52,868 bases of DNA, taken from assembly GCA_003427395.1 (NCBI GenBank), contig BFEA01000010.1:6189234-6242101 (forward strand), written 5' to 3'. Both the position numbers and the translations under genes were made by a program. The notes under the pieces were generated by a model. That model had not been told where the DNA came from. It made no database searches and worked only from the letters and a program-made list of their open reading frames with translations. The first letter of the stretch is position 1; the number at the start of each line of letters is the position of its first letter. Positions 40,641 through 52,785 of the stretch are shown here, in pieces. The DNA comes from Chara braunii. Its lineage: Eukaryota; Streptophyta; Charophyceae; Charales; Characeae.

Positions 40641-41620
40641 TATATATATTGCCACATAACTATGAACTAAAAGAGCACAATTTGCGAAACAAACGGCAAA
40701 AATAAAAAATAAAAATAAAAAAACAAGACAAACATGAAGGGCACAGTAAAACCATTCATTTTACTCATTCTTCTTTTGACTCCCCTTTCACCGTGCCTCT
40801 CACGTACAAGGCTCGCCACATTGATGAAGTTGAGCGCGAGCTGCCCCCATCCCCGTGTGCCATAACAGCCCATTGGTACGCTGTGAGAAAGAGGCAGAGT
40901 GAAGGGGGAGGGGATAAACACAGGGAGGAGAGATGGAGAGCAGACAAACAAAGAACGATAAAGGGAAAGTAAGTATGGAGTGTGGAGTGAAGATGAAGGC
41001 AAAAGAGGATAAGAAAAGGCTCAAGAATGAGTCTGTCCTTGACGACAGAGGACATACATTGTAAGGATGACGTGGATGAACACATGGAACGTTGGACAGA
41101 TTAAGGGAGCCCCTAGTCTATGCATAGTACTCTGTACACGTGATACATGCGGTGAAAGCTGGTCCGTAGGGATAGACGGTATGTCGATGATCGCAAGCCT
41201 ACGTAGACTGACTATCTATTGCCCGTCGAGGGGCCGACACGTAACGGATCATCACGGAGTTCGGCATAACTTCTATGCGGCAGGTCGATCGTAACCGTAG
41301 TCGCTCGTGGAAGTGCCCATTGGGAAGGGAGTACCATGCTAGCTAGGCTGACAGCTCGATGGACAGTATATAGGAGGACAAGGCCATATCGGTCCTCTAT
41401 ACTCAGTAAGACGGGACGTTCATCAGTGGGCCGCAAGGCAGGGTCATGAGGTTAGCCCCTTGAGAATGATCGGAGCACATCCGATCGCAACGAGTCGGGA
41501 ATGTGCACGTGAGCTGAGATGAGTACGCGCGGCTATGTATGGAAAAGCTTTCGAAGCATGTACGAAAGGCAGTTGGCCACTGTTTCCACTATTCCACTAT
41601 TCTTCTTCTTCTTCATCCTT
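40641..41620. other. No gene seen; repeat shared with 21556-21640
   Basis: 40797-40880 (ACAAGGCTCGCCACATTGATG...GAGCTGCCCCCATCCCCGTGTG) resembles the text after 21556. Nothing else was recognised in this stretch. Confidence 0.5.
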
Positions 41621-42211
41621 TGCGTGTTTGATTCTTGGGATCGGCTCGTGCATGTAGGACTGATTCTTACCTGCGTAGCAACCATTAGTGAGGTCGTACA
41701 TTGCTTAGTGGCTGCGTCGACGACGACCTATGTGGTTGTGTGAGGTTGTGACTGGGTAAACCGGGACGCAAAGAAATCCGTGCTGGGGTGGGGTTAAGTA
41801 CTCATCTTGGGGCTTAACTGTCACCCCAGTCAGCTTAACCGTTTGGTTGAGCGTCCTACTCCTGTTTGGGAGGTCGCGTGTTCGATTCTTGGAATCCGCT
41901 CATGCCTGTAGGACGGATTCTTACCTGCGTAGCAACCATCAGTGAGGTCGTACATTGCTTGGTGGCTGCGTCGACGACGACCTATGTGGCCGGGTGCGAG
42001 TGTGAGGTTGTGACTGTGTACACCGGGACGTGGAGAAATCCCTTCTGGGGTGGGGTTAAGTACTCATCTTGGGCCTTCACTTTCACCCCAGTCAGCTTAG
42101 CCGTTTGGCTGAGCGCCCTACTCCTGTTTGGGAGGTTGCGTGTTCGATTCTTGGGATCGGCTCGTGCATGTAGGACTGATTCTTCTTCTTCTTCTTCTTC
42201 TTCTGCCCCCT
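41621..42211 (+). repeat. Three tandem copies of a tRNA-derived SINE-like element
   Basis: Copy 1 (41621-41830) lacks its head; copy 2 (41831-42091) and copy 3 (42092-42211) start CAGCTTARCCGTTTGGYTGAGCG and carry GTGTTCGATTC, a perfect pol III B box. The TTGGTTGAGCG-type stretch fits an A box. Period is 254-262 bp. Copy 3 ends early in a TTC run. These features are those of a tRNA-headed SINE; a cloverleaf is not convincingly intact. Confidence 0.7.
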
Positions 42212-42435
42212 CGTTCTTTGTCTTGCCGACTGCGTCAGATCAGACCCGGCTTTCCAGTGGTGACCGGCTATAACAGAAAAGAGGGCAATGATACGAACCC
42301 TTCTTCCCCTTCCTCATCTTCTACTTCCTCTTCTTCTACTTCCTCTTCTTCTACTTCTTCTTTTTCTTCTTCTTCCTTTTCCTCTTTTTCTTCTTCTTCC
42401 TTTTCTTTGTTTTCTTCTTCTTCTTCTTCTTTCCA
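42180..42435. repeat. TTC-rich low-complexity tracts
   Basis: Runs of TTC at 42180-42205 and interrupted TTC/CTT from about 42300 to 42431. GTGACCRRCKATAACAGAAAAGAGGGCAATGATA occurs on each side of the second tract (near 42259 and 42438), so that tract sits in a duplicated frame. Confidence 0.85.
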
Positions 42436-42804
42436 GTGGTGACCAACGATAACAGAAAAGAGGGCAATGATAAGAACACAACAATCCAAACATAATCAAG
42501 AGTAAAAGAAACGAAACCACAACAGAGGGCCCACAATATACAAATGCCATTCCACATCAGGGAGAGATGGCTGACAAATGTGTGCGTGATTTTCCGGTTG
42601 CACCTCATCGTCAGATCACTTTTTGACTTTTGCTTTTCACCCCATGTAAATCGCCCAGAATACCTGTAGAGGTACACTGCCCGACAACATCTATGTACGT
42701 TACCACAATCCCCACCCGCTGGCACATCAAGCAAACACATGTTCCCCACGAACACATCGTCATCAACCACCTCCGCACTAAACAGACGTGTGTCAAGTCA
42801 AGAA

Positions 42805-42862
<58 letters not shown>
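42805..42862. repeat. CT/CA compound microsatellite
   Basis: CT dinucleotides to 42830, then AC dinucleotides to 42862. Confidence 0.95.
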
Positions 42863-42866
<4 letters not shown>

Positions 42867-45525
42867 CACAACACGGGTGGAGCTCAGTCAACCCAAAAAA
42901 CCCACTGTTACTTTCTCGTTCCCTCTCCGACTGCACACCACCTATTTTCCACCGGGTATGTTGTCTGGTCGCTACCCCGACGACAATGATTCGAATAAAA
43001 GCCATGAGAGGGAGAATAGCAGAAAATGGAACAAGGAGGGAACCGCAAGGGGGGGAGGCTCTGCACTATGCTACGGCTACCGAGCACATCGCACCCTCAA
43101 CAAGAACGTATACAAACTAATTTTCCAGTCACGTACAGTCATCATAAGGGTCGTTGTGTTTGGGGGAAGACGGTAATCAACAGTTAAGACCCGAAATTGG
43201 TTGCAGAGACTGCAACAGATATATATCTACGTACCTAGCAGGCGGGCGGGGCGACGGTCTTTCCCCAGTAACTGTTCAGAGAAACAGACCTGGAGTTTGA
43301 TCCCAGCTGCCAACAACAACGTTAGTGGAGGGCTACCCACTTTTCTCTAATTACTGCTATTATAAGAAGACATGACTTTGAATCCTGATTAGAAACAACC
43401 GAGTAAAAACGCCTCTGCATTACCTGGGCCGCTCAATTCCGTGATGATGACATCTCAAGGCGATTTCTTCACCAAAGAAAACGAAAAAAGATAAAAAGGC
43501 GAGACGACCATTTCCCATCTTGCCAGAAGGCGGCTGAATGATCATCCGCACCCAGGACATGTGGCTGAATGAGGGGGCGCACACCCATGCACAGTGACTG
43601 CCGTGCGACGTGATTTTTTTTTCCTTTGAATTTTGAGAGCTTTTCCTTTATTATTCTTTCCATCAAACTTTTCTTTAATGAAAATTAAAGGGAAAACAAC
43701 GTACGCAATCTAAGGATCCCAACGTAATATCCAAATGATAGGAAGAGCCTCTTTCCCCTGCCAATCGCAAATTTGCAGATGGCAAATGGTGTTTCTATGT
43801 TCCAGCGCAAGATACATTAACTATTTTCGCATTTGGCGGTGAAGCAGCACGACACCCGAACTACACTGAATCGACTAATGAAGAACTCTCCTTTTCCTCT
43901 AACAACTCTTTGGAAAAAGCTGCAACGGACCTACTGGTCTCTTTTCACGCTCACCGGCCTTTCCAGAGGCGAAAAGACAGCACGGCTGCCAAACTACCGT
44001 GGGCAGATCAAACTACGCACAAAACCTCATTTCCCTTGTTCCCGCGCTCCTTTTCCATCCTCGAAAAGATCTGCGAATATTACCAACAGGTCAAAGTCCA
44101 CAGCCGCATTGATTATCTAACCCTCATAAGAGAGAACTCGCGTCTCGGATGCAGTTGAAAGAGGAAAAGCACCTCCACCCCCCCGCCCAAAACAGCGCGT
44201 CACCCCCAGATCAAGGAGCGTTACTACCGAACGGCCTGAGCACAAACTCACAGCCTGAAACATAGAAGTCCGAAAAACTAACCAGTAACATCATCGTCAT
44301 TAATCATCATCCAAATCGCTCTGACATCAACCTCATCCTCATCCTCGTCATCACCATCATCATCATCTTACCATCGACACCACACCATCATCGTCGTCTG
44401 ATCTTTTCGTTTTTTCTTCGTTTATGAATATTTTCCCGTAGAATCATGTCTTCATCATCATACCAGCTGTAGGAGCAACAGACAGATGTATCCAGATAGA
44501 GGACAGTATCCCAACTAAAAGATGATCTTCGTGGCCTTGTTATAACAATATACTACAGCTGCCGGGAAAATTAAATAAAATAAGATAAAAACATGTTGCC
44601 TGGTTCCCACGCTTATCCTCGAAAAATAAAATAATAAGTTGTCCGCCGTTCCCCCTTCTCTTCACGACTAAGTACAAGTCTCGATCACGTGCCGAATAAA
44701 CACAAAATTAACCAATCAGAGGTCGGTCAACCACGGAAAAAAGCAACAAAAAAAAACAAAATCAATCAGAGGTCGATCAACTGCAGAATTAAAAAAAAAA
44801 AGAAAATGAAGTGCAGGTCGGTCACCTTTGTAATAAAGCAACGCAGAAAAAATACGACGGCAAAAAGGACAGATAAACAAAACACGAAACCAGGTGAGAG
44901 ATCAGAAGGGAAAGAAGTAGAACGGGGCAAAGTGGGCAGGCGGGAAGAAGGCGGGAAAGAAGTAAAAGGCGGCGGGCACCACCAAATACATCTACAAGCA
45001 TACATTGTGAATGTGACACACAACCATCAACTATGAGCGCATGTGAAAAACTACAAGAAACGACAAGATATAGTTAATGAAGAAGAAATTCCAACCAAAA
45101 GAGAAGATAAGGAAGAGATTGAAGAACGAAAACCAAAAGCCAGAGGAACCGACAAATACCGAAGAATCTGTAGTTCACAACTTTACACGTCCTCCGTGCC
45201 AGACAGTCGTGCGTGCGTTAGTTGAGCAGGTTAGCGAGAGAGACAAAAGACTGCCGTTGTAAGGAAAGGGGGGAAATAGGAAAGGGGGAGCGAAAGGAAA
45301 CTGGCGGGGGGGGGCGGGGGAACTTCTTTTTCTCTCTCTACACAACGTGCTCGAGCGACGTGAAAAAGTGAGAAAGGAAAAGAGACCGGGGGAGGAAGAT
45401 AGAACGACAAGATGAAGCAGGTAGAAAGGCTTCAACAGCTCCGGAAAAGAGCGGGAGAACAAAACCACCATCTACCACATGCGAAAGCCCTTTTTCCAAA
45501 AAGATGGAGTCCGTCTGGCAAGCGG
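42863..45525. other. No gene seen
   Basis: No open reading here resembles a known protein. Notable only for a CAT-rich tract (about 44320-44395) and A-rich sequence around 44690-44810. A B-box-like phrase (GGAGTTTGATCCC, near 43295) stands alone. Confidence 0.45.
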
Positions 45526-45556
45526 AATGTTGCGTGTTCGATTCTCGGATCGGTAT
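45526..45556 (+). repeat. Fragment of the SINE-like element
   Basis: GTTGCGTGTTCGATTCTCGG matches the B-box region of the tandem SINE-like copies at 41621-42211. Flanks do not match. Confidence 0.5.
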
Positions 45557-47465
45557 TGCGGCTGCCATATCTTTACCAGAGGTGAGCGCCTCGACGTGGG
45601 ATAGAGACACGGGCCGATGGCGACGAGGGAGGAGACGAGGGAGGAGACGAGGGAGGAGGCAAGGGACAAGACGAATGAGGAGACGAGGGAGGGAAAGCAC
45701 AAGTTCGAGCCGGGGCGGGGGCGGGGGCGGGGGGGAGGGGGGAACGAGGTCAGATCGGCTGTTCCTACAGCACGTGTTGTCTTCTTTGTATTTTTTCTCG
45801 TCTCCTTTTCCAGCATTCGTTTTCCCACACGCACTTGGACAAAACAGCCATTTTTTTTTCAGTAGCAGCGGAGAAGTGAAAGCCGCCATTTTTCTCCGTA
45901 CCCAGCCACAAACTTTGATAATTATCCAAATCCCCAATTAGTCACAAAGCTTCCGGCGTTTTCTACCTCCAAAGGTCAAGAGCTTTAACCTGATGATGAC
46001 GAAATATTCTGAGGCAACACAGTAGATCCCGCTTGATGGCCACATGCTACATATTTACTAATTCGTTTCCATCAAGAGGACGTAACACAAAATCACAGAC
46101 GAAGCCCCAACAGACACGTGAAACATCCATCCCATCCACTCAGTCTCGTTCAATATTTTTGGCTCTCGCCAAATGCACGACCCAGATTTCGAGAATTGGA
46201 CACGCCAAGAGGTGGAGAACCATTCAGCAACGCCTAGCCGTTAAGGCGGGGGAGGGCAGAAGAAAAGGGGGAAAGGAGCCCCGTCGGGGGGGGAAGAGGA
46301 GGAGAGAGAGATTTCACACATCGGGCAAACCCCGCCAATACATAAACTGAAGTCGAAACGGATTCATCGACATTCAATCAGTACTTCACAAAGAAAGTAA
46401 TTTTCAGAAGAGAAAAAAAAAATAGTAATACATCTATAAATGTAACGTGCCACAGATGGATCATGGATGAATATTTGTGACTGAAATCAGATAAAATAAA
46501 CCCTCCTCAGTGCATGCAATCGGTGCTCGCCGCGTGAATCTACCTACGTGCATGGGGCGGTTGATACGCCGCATACGGTTCATCGAACTTTCTTAACCGA
46601 ATGTATAAACACAGANAAAAANAAAAGTCCCACCGCCGTGAACAAGAAAGTCGATCGACAAACCCGATGACGGCTCACAATGGGCAACCGCACACACTCC
46701 CCCAGATCAGATCATCATTCATAACCCTCCCCTCCTCCGGTAGACAAGGCGATCCTCGCAGCATCAATCACCGAACGCGGAAAAGAGAAAACTATGGCGG
46801 ACGTATCTTTCACAATTCCTGCGGGAGATATGTTCTCTATTTTGCATGTTTGTTGGGTGGTGCGGCGAGGCCAAAGCCACAGGACGACGACGAAAACCCC
46901 AAAGAAAGATGATGTTGGGAAACCTGTCAAGAAAGCAGAAACTCCCCTGAGAAAGTCCCAGACCGAAACCGAAAAACAATCGCCATGCAGCGAGTGCACG
47001 CACATCGTCATGCACCCTGCCAGTCTCGCTACACGAAATGCAGACGACAGCAAAAAGTCCAGAACCCCATCCGACGGTCAGCCAGAACCGCCTCGGACGG
47101 TCAGATGCGGGTGAAGATCCGGAGCCCCATCGACGTCGGATTTTCAGTGGAAAATCCGGAACCCCATGGGACGATCAGACGCAGTGAAACCCCGTCGGAC
47201 GAGAAGCACATAAATCTTGTCTTCCCTCCCCCACCGGCACCGATTGAACGGCTTACAGTGCACCACACAACAGCAGAGATGCCAGGGAAGGAAAGATTAC
47301 CTCAGCCCCGCCAACAGACAGAGCCTAACACTTACAACAGGATGCGGACAACGCAGAGAGCGGGGAGACGAGAGAGGAGAAGGAAAACGGAGCTTTCAGC
47401 TTTCGGCCCAAGTGTGCGCATCCCCGAAATTAAATCAAACGTCGGATAATAAGTTTCAATAATAA
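45557..47465. other. No gene seen
   Basis: Open readings at 45338-45937 and 46985-47449 are low-complexity or unrecognised. An imperfect repeat around CCCCATCSGACGGTCAGA occurs between 47065 and 47205. Confidence 0.4.
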
Positions 47466-47835
47466 TCTCCTATCCTTCACGGTCATAATAATAATAACAT
47501 CCGTCAGGGTTTTACAAATCAAACGTCCTGGACGGTTTTCATATCGTAATAGCAGTCTTCCTTCACAGTTCGAATAACAGCCTGCCTTCCTTCACAGTTG
47601 AAATAACAGCCTTCTCTCTCTCACGCAGAAAAAAAGCCTTCACAGTTCGAATCAAACTAATATCCTTCCTTTATTATACAGTGAAGTAAAGCAAAGAGAG
47701 GGCGCGCATACACCGGTTTTAATACCGTAATACGTAACATACTTTACATCACAATTTGAATAGCAGCCTTTACAGTTTGAATCATACTCACATCCTTTTT
47801 TATTTATTATACAGTAAAGAAAGAGGGCAAAACAT
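47466..47835 (+). repeat. Tandem repeats around CTTCACAGTTCGAATA
   Basis: CTTCACAGTTCGAATAACAGCC-type units occur near 47562, 47595 and 47638, and again as TTTACAGTTTGAAT near 47770. The longer block from 47636 (to TTATACAGTGAAGTAAAG) recurs about 129 bp on. Confidence 0.75.
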
Positions 47836-48608
47836 GTCGACGTGCCCTGTATGGAAGACTATTCATAATATAATAGGTAAGGAAAGGACAAAAAGACAAC
47901 TCACTACTCGTGCCGGGTACCAGCCACGCTGGCGTCCTCCCCCTTCATCTCTCTGGCAACAACACCCACTACCCACCGAGGTCGTCCCACCAGTCTTTAC
48001 ACCTGTGATACCTCAGATCGGATCCTCGCCAAAAACCGTAATAACATAGGAAATATAATAAAAAATTAAACAGCGTCATACACTCAGAAACCGACCACAA
48101 GAATTTCTGTGCGAGCGAGAACGAAAAAGCGACGGCTCCCGGCGGAAAAAAAAATAAAATGACGGCGGCGGGCCGGGAGCGGCACGCAAGTTCCATTCCG
48201 AGACCTGACGCACAAGAAAGGGTGGGAGAGCGAGGTGCACAAAAGGAAAAAAAGCGGGAAGGATAACACAGGCATCAGACAACTCGTGCAGCACCACAAG
48301 CTCTTATAAACCGTTACGTCAAGAGTAGCAGTGATAAACAAAAAAGAACAAAAACGAGGAAGAAAGCTCTACCGTTACGTTATAAGAAGGTATAGTCGCT
48401 CCGCATTCGTTCGCCGTCAAACGACAGAACATCGGCTCAACAGAGAGCAACCGGGGGGGAGGACGAGAGAGGGAGGGGATGGCGAAGGGGGCTACGCGTG
48501 CATTTCGTGGAAGACGGGAATGGTACCAGAAAAAATAGAAAAAACAACGGTAAAGGTGATAGAAATGGAATCTGGAAGAAGCAGGTGAGAAGAAGTGGGA
48601 AAGATATG
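47836..48608. other. No gene seen
   Basis: No protein or RNA gene recognised. Confidence 0.4.
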
Positions 48609-48686
48609 ACGTGTCATCATCCTTGCGCAGGGGCCATGCCAATCTTCTCTGCATCGTTCCAGTTTTCGCGGATGCCCCGAAGTGCA
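48609..48686 (-). ncRNA. U6 snRNA-like sequence
   Basis: The minus strand reads CTTCGGGGCATCCG, then ACTGGAACGATGCAGAGAAG, TTGGCATGGCCCCTGCGCAAG and GATGATGACACG. This covers nearly the full conserved U6 core, including the internal stem-loop and the GACACG end that the copy at 15396 lacks. In the ACAGAGA box the first A is G (GCAGAGA). In the AGC triad the A is G, giving GGC. No T-run terminator follows on the minus strand. A pseudogene is more likely than a working U6, because both changes hit catalytic bases. Confidence 0.82.
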
Positions 48687-48874
48687 AAGTGGGAAAGATC
48701 TAGCATCATAACCCATAAGACCCGAAGAAGAAGTCGAAGATCGACGTAAACCATGCAGAAAACTATTTCAGTAATAATAATCGCATGACGTAGGAGAAGA
48801 GAAAAGAGGTGCACTACATATACAAATAATGCGGTGATATACACAAGGCAAACCGTATCACACACAGCACCCCT

Positions 48875-48902
48875 CCAATCCCAATCCCAATCCCAATCCC
48901 AA
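48875..48902. repeat. CCCAAT hexamer repeat
   Basis: Four to five units of CCAATC. Too short and of the wrong unit for a plant telomere. Confidence 0.9.
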
Positions 48903-49293
48903 ATCCACGACAACAAATACAAACTGTCAAAATCCGAAAACTGACAAGAAACAATGAAATATAAAACTCGGCACTTGGTAACACATATGGAAGGGGGGAG
49001 GGGAAAAACAAAAGAACACAATCACATCAAAAACATACAAATAGAATAAAATACCACAAAGATAGAGGTAAACCATTATTTAAATAAAAAAAAAACACCT
49101 AAAACAACACACGTGATACGTATCCTTGTTGTAATTTAAATAAAACGTCCACAGACAAACAAAAAGCGAGAAGAAGCTTTCATTCACATTAAAATAAAGA
49201 GTACTAAATTACTGTTAACCAAAGTAACAACCAATCAACCGGAAAAGGGACATGAACGAACGTAGATCCGGACCAAGCTCACTAGATACGAAC

Positions 49294-51606
49294 CTTCTTC
49301 ATCGCACTTCCGAGTCCCTGCATTGCCTGTTTCATCTTCGTCTCCGAGCAGCACTCCTCTCTCGTTCCATGCCACCAGACCACGGGAAAGAGACCCTCCA
49401 GATCCACTTTGTTGGGCGTTTTGCGGGTCAGCAAGCCCTCGAGACACACATCGAAACCCGGTGACCTCCACCATCGCTCCATCACCTCTCGGCTCTTCAC
49501 AAGTCTACATGCCAGCGCCAGATACTTATACGCTCCGGTATAAGGATAGTCGCGAGGAACCAGCGAAGAAGTCCGACACCCATAGGCCAAAGCCTCGAAA
49601 ATCTCAGGAATACAAAATTCGAGAGCGACAGAGTCTAAGCACCGCAGAAGCAGAGAGACGACGTTATCGAGGGTATCCCCATCGTGAGGTGGAGAGGGAC
49701 CTAGAGTTTCAAGCAAGAAGGGAACTAGAGTGGCCCAAATCACGTACTCTAATCCGGGATAAGTCGAAGACGACGCTGATGAGGATGACGTGGATGAAGA
49801 AGAAGAGGGGGAAGAAGAAGTCATCACAGCAGCAGCGGACGCGACACCCCCTCCTCCTCCCACTGCGCCATCATCATAGCCTCTACACGACTTACTATTA
49901 GAGCAAGAAAGGGACGAGAGGACAGTGGATCCTGGCAGTCCACCTGCCCCTCCTCCCACTGCTCCTCTTCTGCTGCTGCTCATAGGCTCGCCCCAAACGT
50001 CGTAGGAAACGGAGTACAGAAGCTGGAAATCGTCACGACAAAGACCCACCGAGCTCCGTGACCGCGCTCTTGGCGCGCCTTCCCATCGCTTCCTCTCTGG
50101 CTTCGAGTTAAGCTGATTAGCCGCCAGCTTCACATCCCCCGTCAGCAACGGGCTGAGGTAAACACAGATGGCCCCCGCTACGCTGAGTACATCCTTACTC
50201 TCCAAGGGGTCCACCATAGTCAGCCGCTCGATCGACGACCGCACACTCGCCGATGAACACGAAGAAGACGAGAAACAAAAAGAAGAAGAAGAAGAAGAAG
50301 AAGACGAAAAGGAAGGAGAACCATCATCGCCGCCGAGGTCGCCTCGGCCAGGTTTGCGAGCGCGCACAAGCCGTCGCAAGCACTCTAACAGATACTGCGC
50401 TTGCGCCGTCGCACTGCCGTAGAGTCCCAACTTCCCCCATCGCAGTGACTCCTCCGGATCGAGCGGAAGCGCAACGAGCGGCGGTTCCTGGAGGGGCGCG
50501 AATCCCTCAACCGGATATCGGAAAGGTCGCCCGCCGAAATTCAACTCGCACCGCTCTCCGTGGAGAATGGACACGGCGGGAAAATAAGCATACTCGGTGC
50601 GTACTTGGGAGAAGGCCACGCCCATCGAAACCCCATTCCTATAAAAGGAAATCTCTCCCAACTCCAAATCAATGCAACAACCGATGACGTCGCCATTGGC
50701 CCATGGCTGACCGTATAGCTGCGGCGACGAAGGGCTCCATTTCCTCCCCCTCTTCCCATCAAACGCGTAGGAATTCGGCACATCCCCCACCCCATCGTCA
50801 CTGTTAAACGGACAATTCCCCGTCGCCCACCCCAGCTGCTGAATCCCTGACGTTCCGAGAGTCACCTCATACATCCATTTGCCATCGAATACCCGGGCAT
50901 TGGCCTCGACGGTGCTGAAATTGGCCTGCCCCTCCACCACCAACTCCCGCCTGCCGAAGCTTACGCTCCCGTACACCGCCTGTTTATCAATCTCCACGAC
51001 CTTCGGCCCGTGCTTGCACGAGACAAACCACTCGAATTTGTAGAAGCCGTACGGCTGCGACTCGCTCCATCGCAGCCCTTGCAGGCGGTGCCGGATGACC
51101 TCCCTCACGCCGTCGATATTGATCTTCCCGCCTTCGCAGAAGGACGGCGACCGGCCCCCCGCCGGCGGCGCCGCCACGTCCAACACGTAACAAATGCTCT
51201 TCCGACTGTCGGCGTCCGTCGATCCCCGACCGAAAAGTTCGTACTGGCGATGGCGGTAAAGATGGGATTGGGGGTGGGGATGATGCTTATAGGAATGATG
51301 GTGACGGTGAGAAGAACTGGTGCCGTTGCCGCTGCTGCTGCTGCTGCAACAAGGCAGCGAACGGGGAAAAGCGCCGCCGCCGCCGCCGGAATCGCTCAGA
51401 AGGAGAGCGAGAGCGATTCCGGCGGCGGCGCGCTCCCCTCCTTCTCCATCTCCACCTCCTTTTCTGCGAGCACCCCCTGCCTCGCCGTTACTCGTCCTTC
51501 CTGCATTCGCGCTGCTACTTCCCTCGGAACAGCCTGCTCCTCCTCCCCCCCCTCCTCCCCCTCCGCCGCCATCATCCCCAGCAGATGCCCCCGCCTGACG
51601 CCACAT
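49294..51606 (-). CDS. RKP: RKP/KPC1-like E3 ubiquitin ligase, first coding exon
   Basis: This open reading of about 770 codons matches the N-terminal half of the plant RKP (related to KPC1) ubiquitin ligase, which acts with a partner on CDK inhibitors such as KRPs. Residues about 1-130 are Gly/Ser/His low complexity. A conserved stretch ICYVLDVAA...INIDGVREVIRHRL follows at 138-175. The SPRY domain lies at about 235-372 (GKWMYEVTLGTSGIQQLGWAT, YAFDGKR, GDVIGCCIDL, FYRNGVSMGVAF, GERCELNFGG). A Ser-rich insert follows, then a helical region ending LEGLLTRKTPNKVDLEGLFPVVWW (about 735-750). The protein should continue for several hundred residues to a RING finger. The reading instead runs to a stop at 49282 just after KKVRI; AAG/GTTCGT at 49294/49293 fits a splice donor. 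The Met at 51606 is the first in this open frame. Confidence 0.88.
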
Positions 51607-52783
51607 GGAAAGCTGACTACGGCCTCCAAAGCTACCTACCTGCCTACCTACCTACCTATTATGCCCCCCCCAACACCCCAGCTACCCTCTGCCTTACACG
51701 CAACAATTGCAACCCTCTCTCCCCCCCCGCCCCCTCCCTACATCAATGCGAACGAAAGGTCCACGCCCTGGGACACCCCAAGTCTCCTCCTTCCCGACAT
51801 GCACACCCACACCTGCTGCCCTGCCTTCGTCGTCTTCGGCCTCCGCCGCCTCTCCCGCCTCGTCCACCCCCGCCGCCGATCCTTCCTCCCAACCCAACCG
51901 ACTCCCCAACCCCGATCTACACTCCGGGCGATCTTTAAGTAGCGGCCACCTGTACCGACACGAGCCGCCCACGACGCTCTGTACTGACTCGCTTATTACA
52001 AAGATCCTCCGCCAACTGTGGTAGCGAAGTCCACTCCAATTATGCATACGCAACAACTCAACGCTCAATCAAGTCTTGGCGATGGCGAGATCCCCATCCT
52101 CGAATCCTTCGTCATCTTCCTCATGAGACCACATTCAGATGGCGTGGTGTGGACAGAGAGACAGAAAGAGCCCGGGGGTGGACGGCGAGGGGAGGGGGAG
52201 AGGGGAGGGCGGGGGGAAAGGGAACGGGACAGACAGAGACAGGAAAAGGGAAGGAGTCGGCGTCACAGATTCGCAGACGAGAACCCGGCAGGATCACGTC
52301 TTGACCCCGATTTGCCAATCAATCATTTACTCGGTGGCTTGATCGATCGATAGACATTGAAGGATTTGATTGATTGATAGATTCATTCGCTGAGTGGTCG
52401 GTTAGTTGATTGATTGGTCTCGATTGATTGATTGATTCAAGGATTGGATAATCCACTGATTCAGCTCTATGCTAGGAACGAACGGAGAAAAGGGGCTAAT
52501 TCAACGGAGAACCCTTGGCTCCAGGTCACTCCACTCCCTACCGTATTCGCGGCGCCCCCAGGGCGTTGGACCGTCACTCACTCATGATTCCGGGAAACAA
52601 ACAAATGGCCCACCAAAGATCAATCGGTCGCTTGTCCTGTTCTTTGTCAGAGGGGGCAAGTCGGAGAACCCGACCGACCCTTGAACTTCCCAGAGGACAC
52701 ACCTGGGAATTGCGGAAATGCAACCTCCACCCACAGAGGTTTTCTGTCGCCCCTCACATACGAATCCCCCCCTCAATGCCAAT

Positions 52784-52785
<2 letters not shown>
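51607..52785 (-). promoter_or_regulatory. Upstream region of the RKP-like gene
   Basis: This contains the presumed 5' UTR and promoter. A CTAC tetranucleotide run lies at about 51631-51658 and GATT/GATC repeats at 52335-52440. No clear TATA box or initiator could be placed. Open readings on both strands here show no conserved motif. Confidence 0.4.

Noticed and set aside
41831-41900. Functional tRNA gene
   Set aside because: The B box is good, but the acceptor and anticodon stems do not form a full cloverleaf and the unit is repeated as a SINE.
43250-43330. tRNA-like phrase GGAGTTTGATCCC
   Set aside because: Only a B-box-like match; no A box or stems at the proper distance.
45338-45937. 199-codon open reading on the minus strand
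   Set aside because: Dominated by Pro, Leu and Arg runs from a G-rich tract; overlaps a SINE fragment; no conserved motif.
48875-48902. CCCAAT run as telomeric DNA
   Set aside because: The unit differs from CCCTAAA-type plant telomeres and there are only four to five copies.
51010-51942. 310-codon plus-strand reading opposite the RKP exon
   Set aside because: Shadow of the conserved minus-strand SPRY-containing exon and its GC-rich upstream region.
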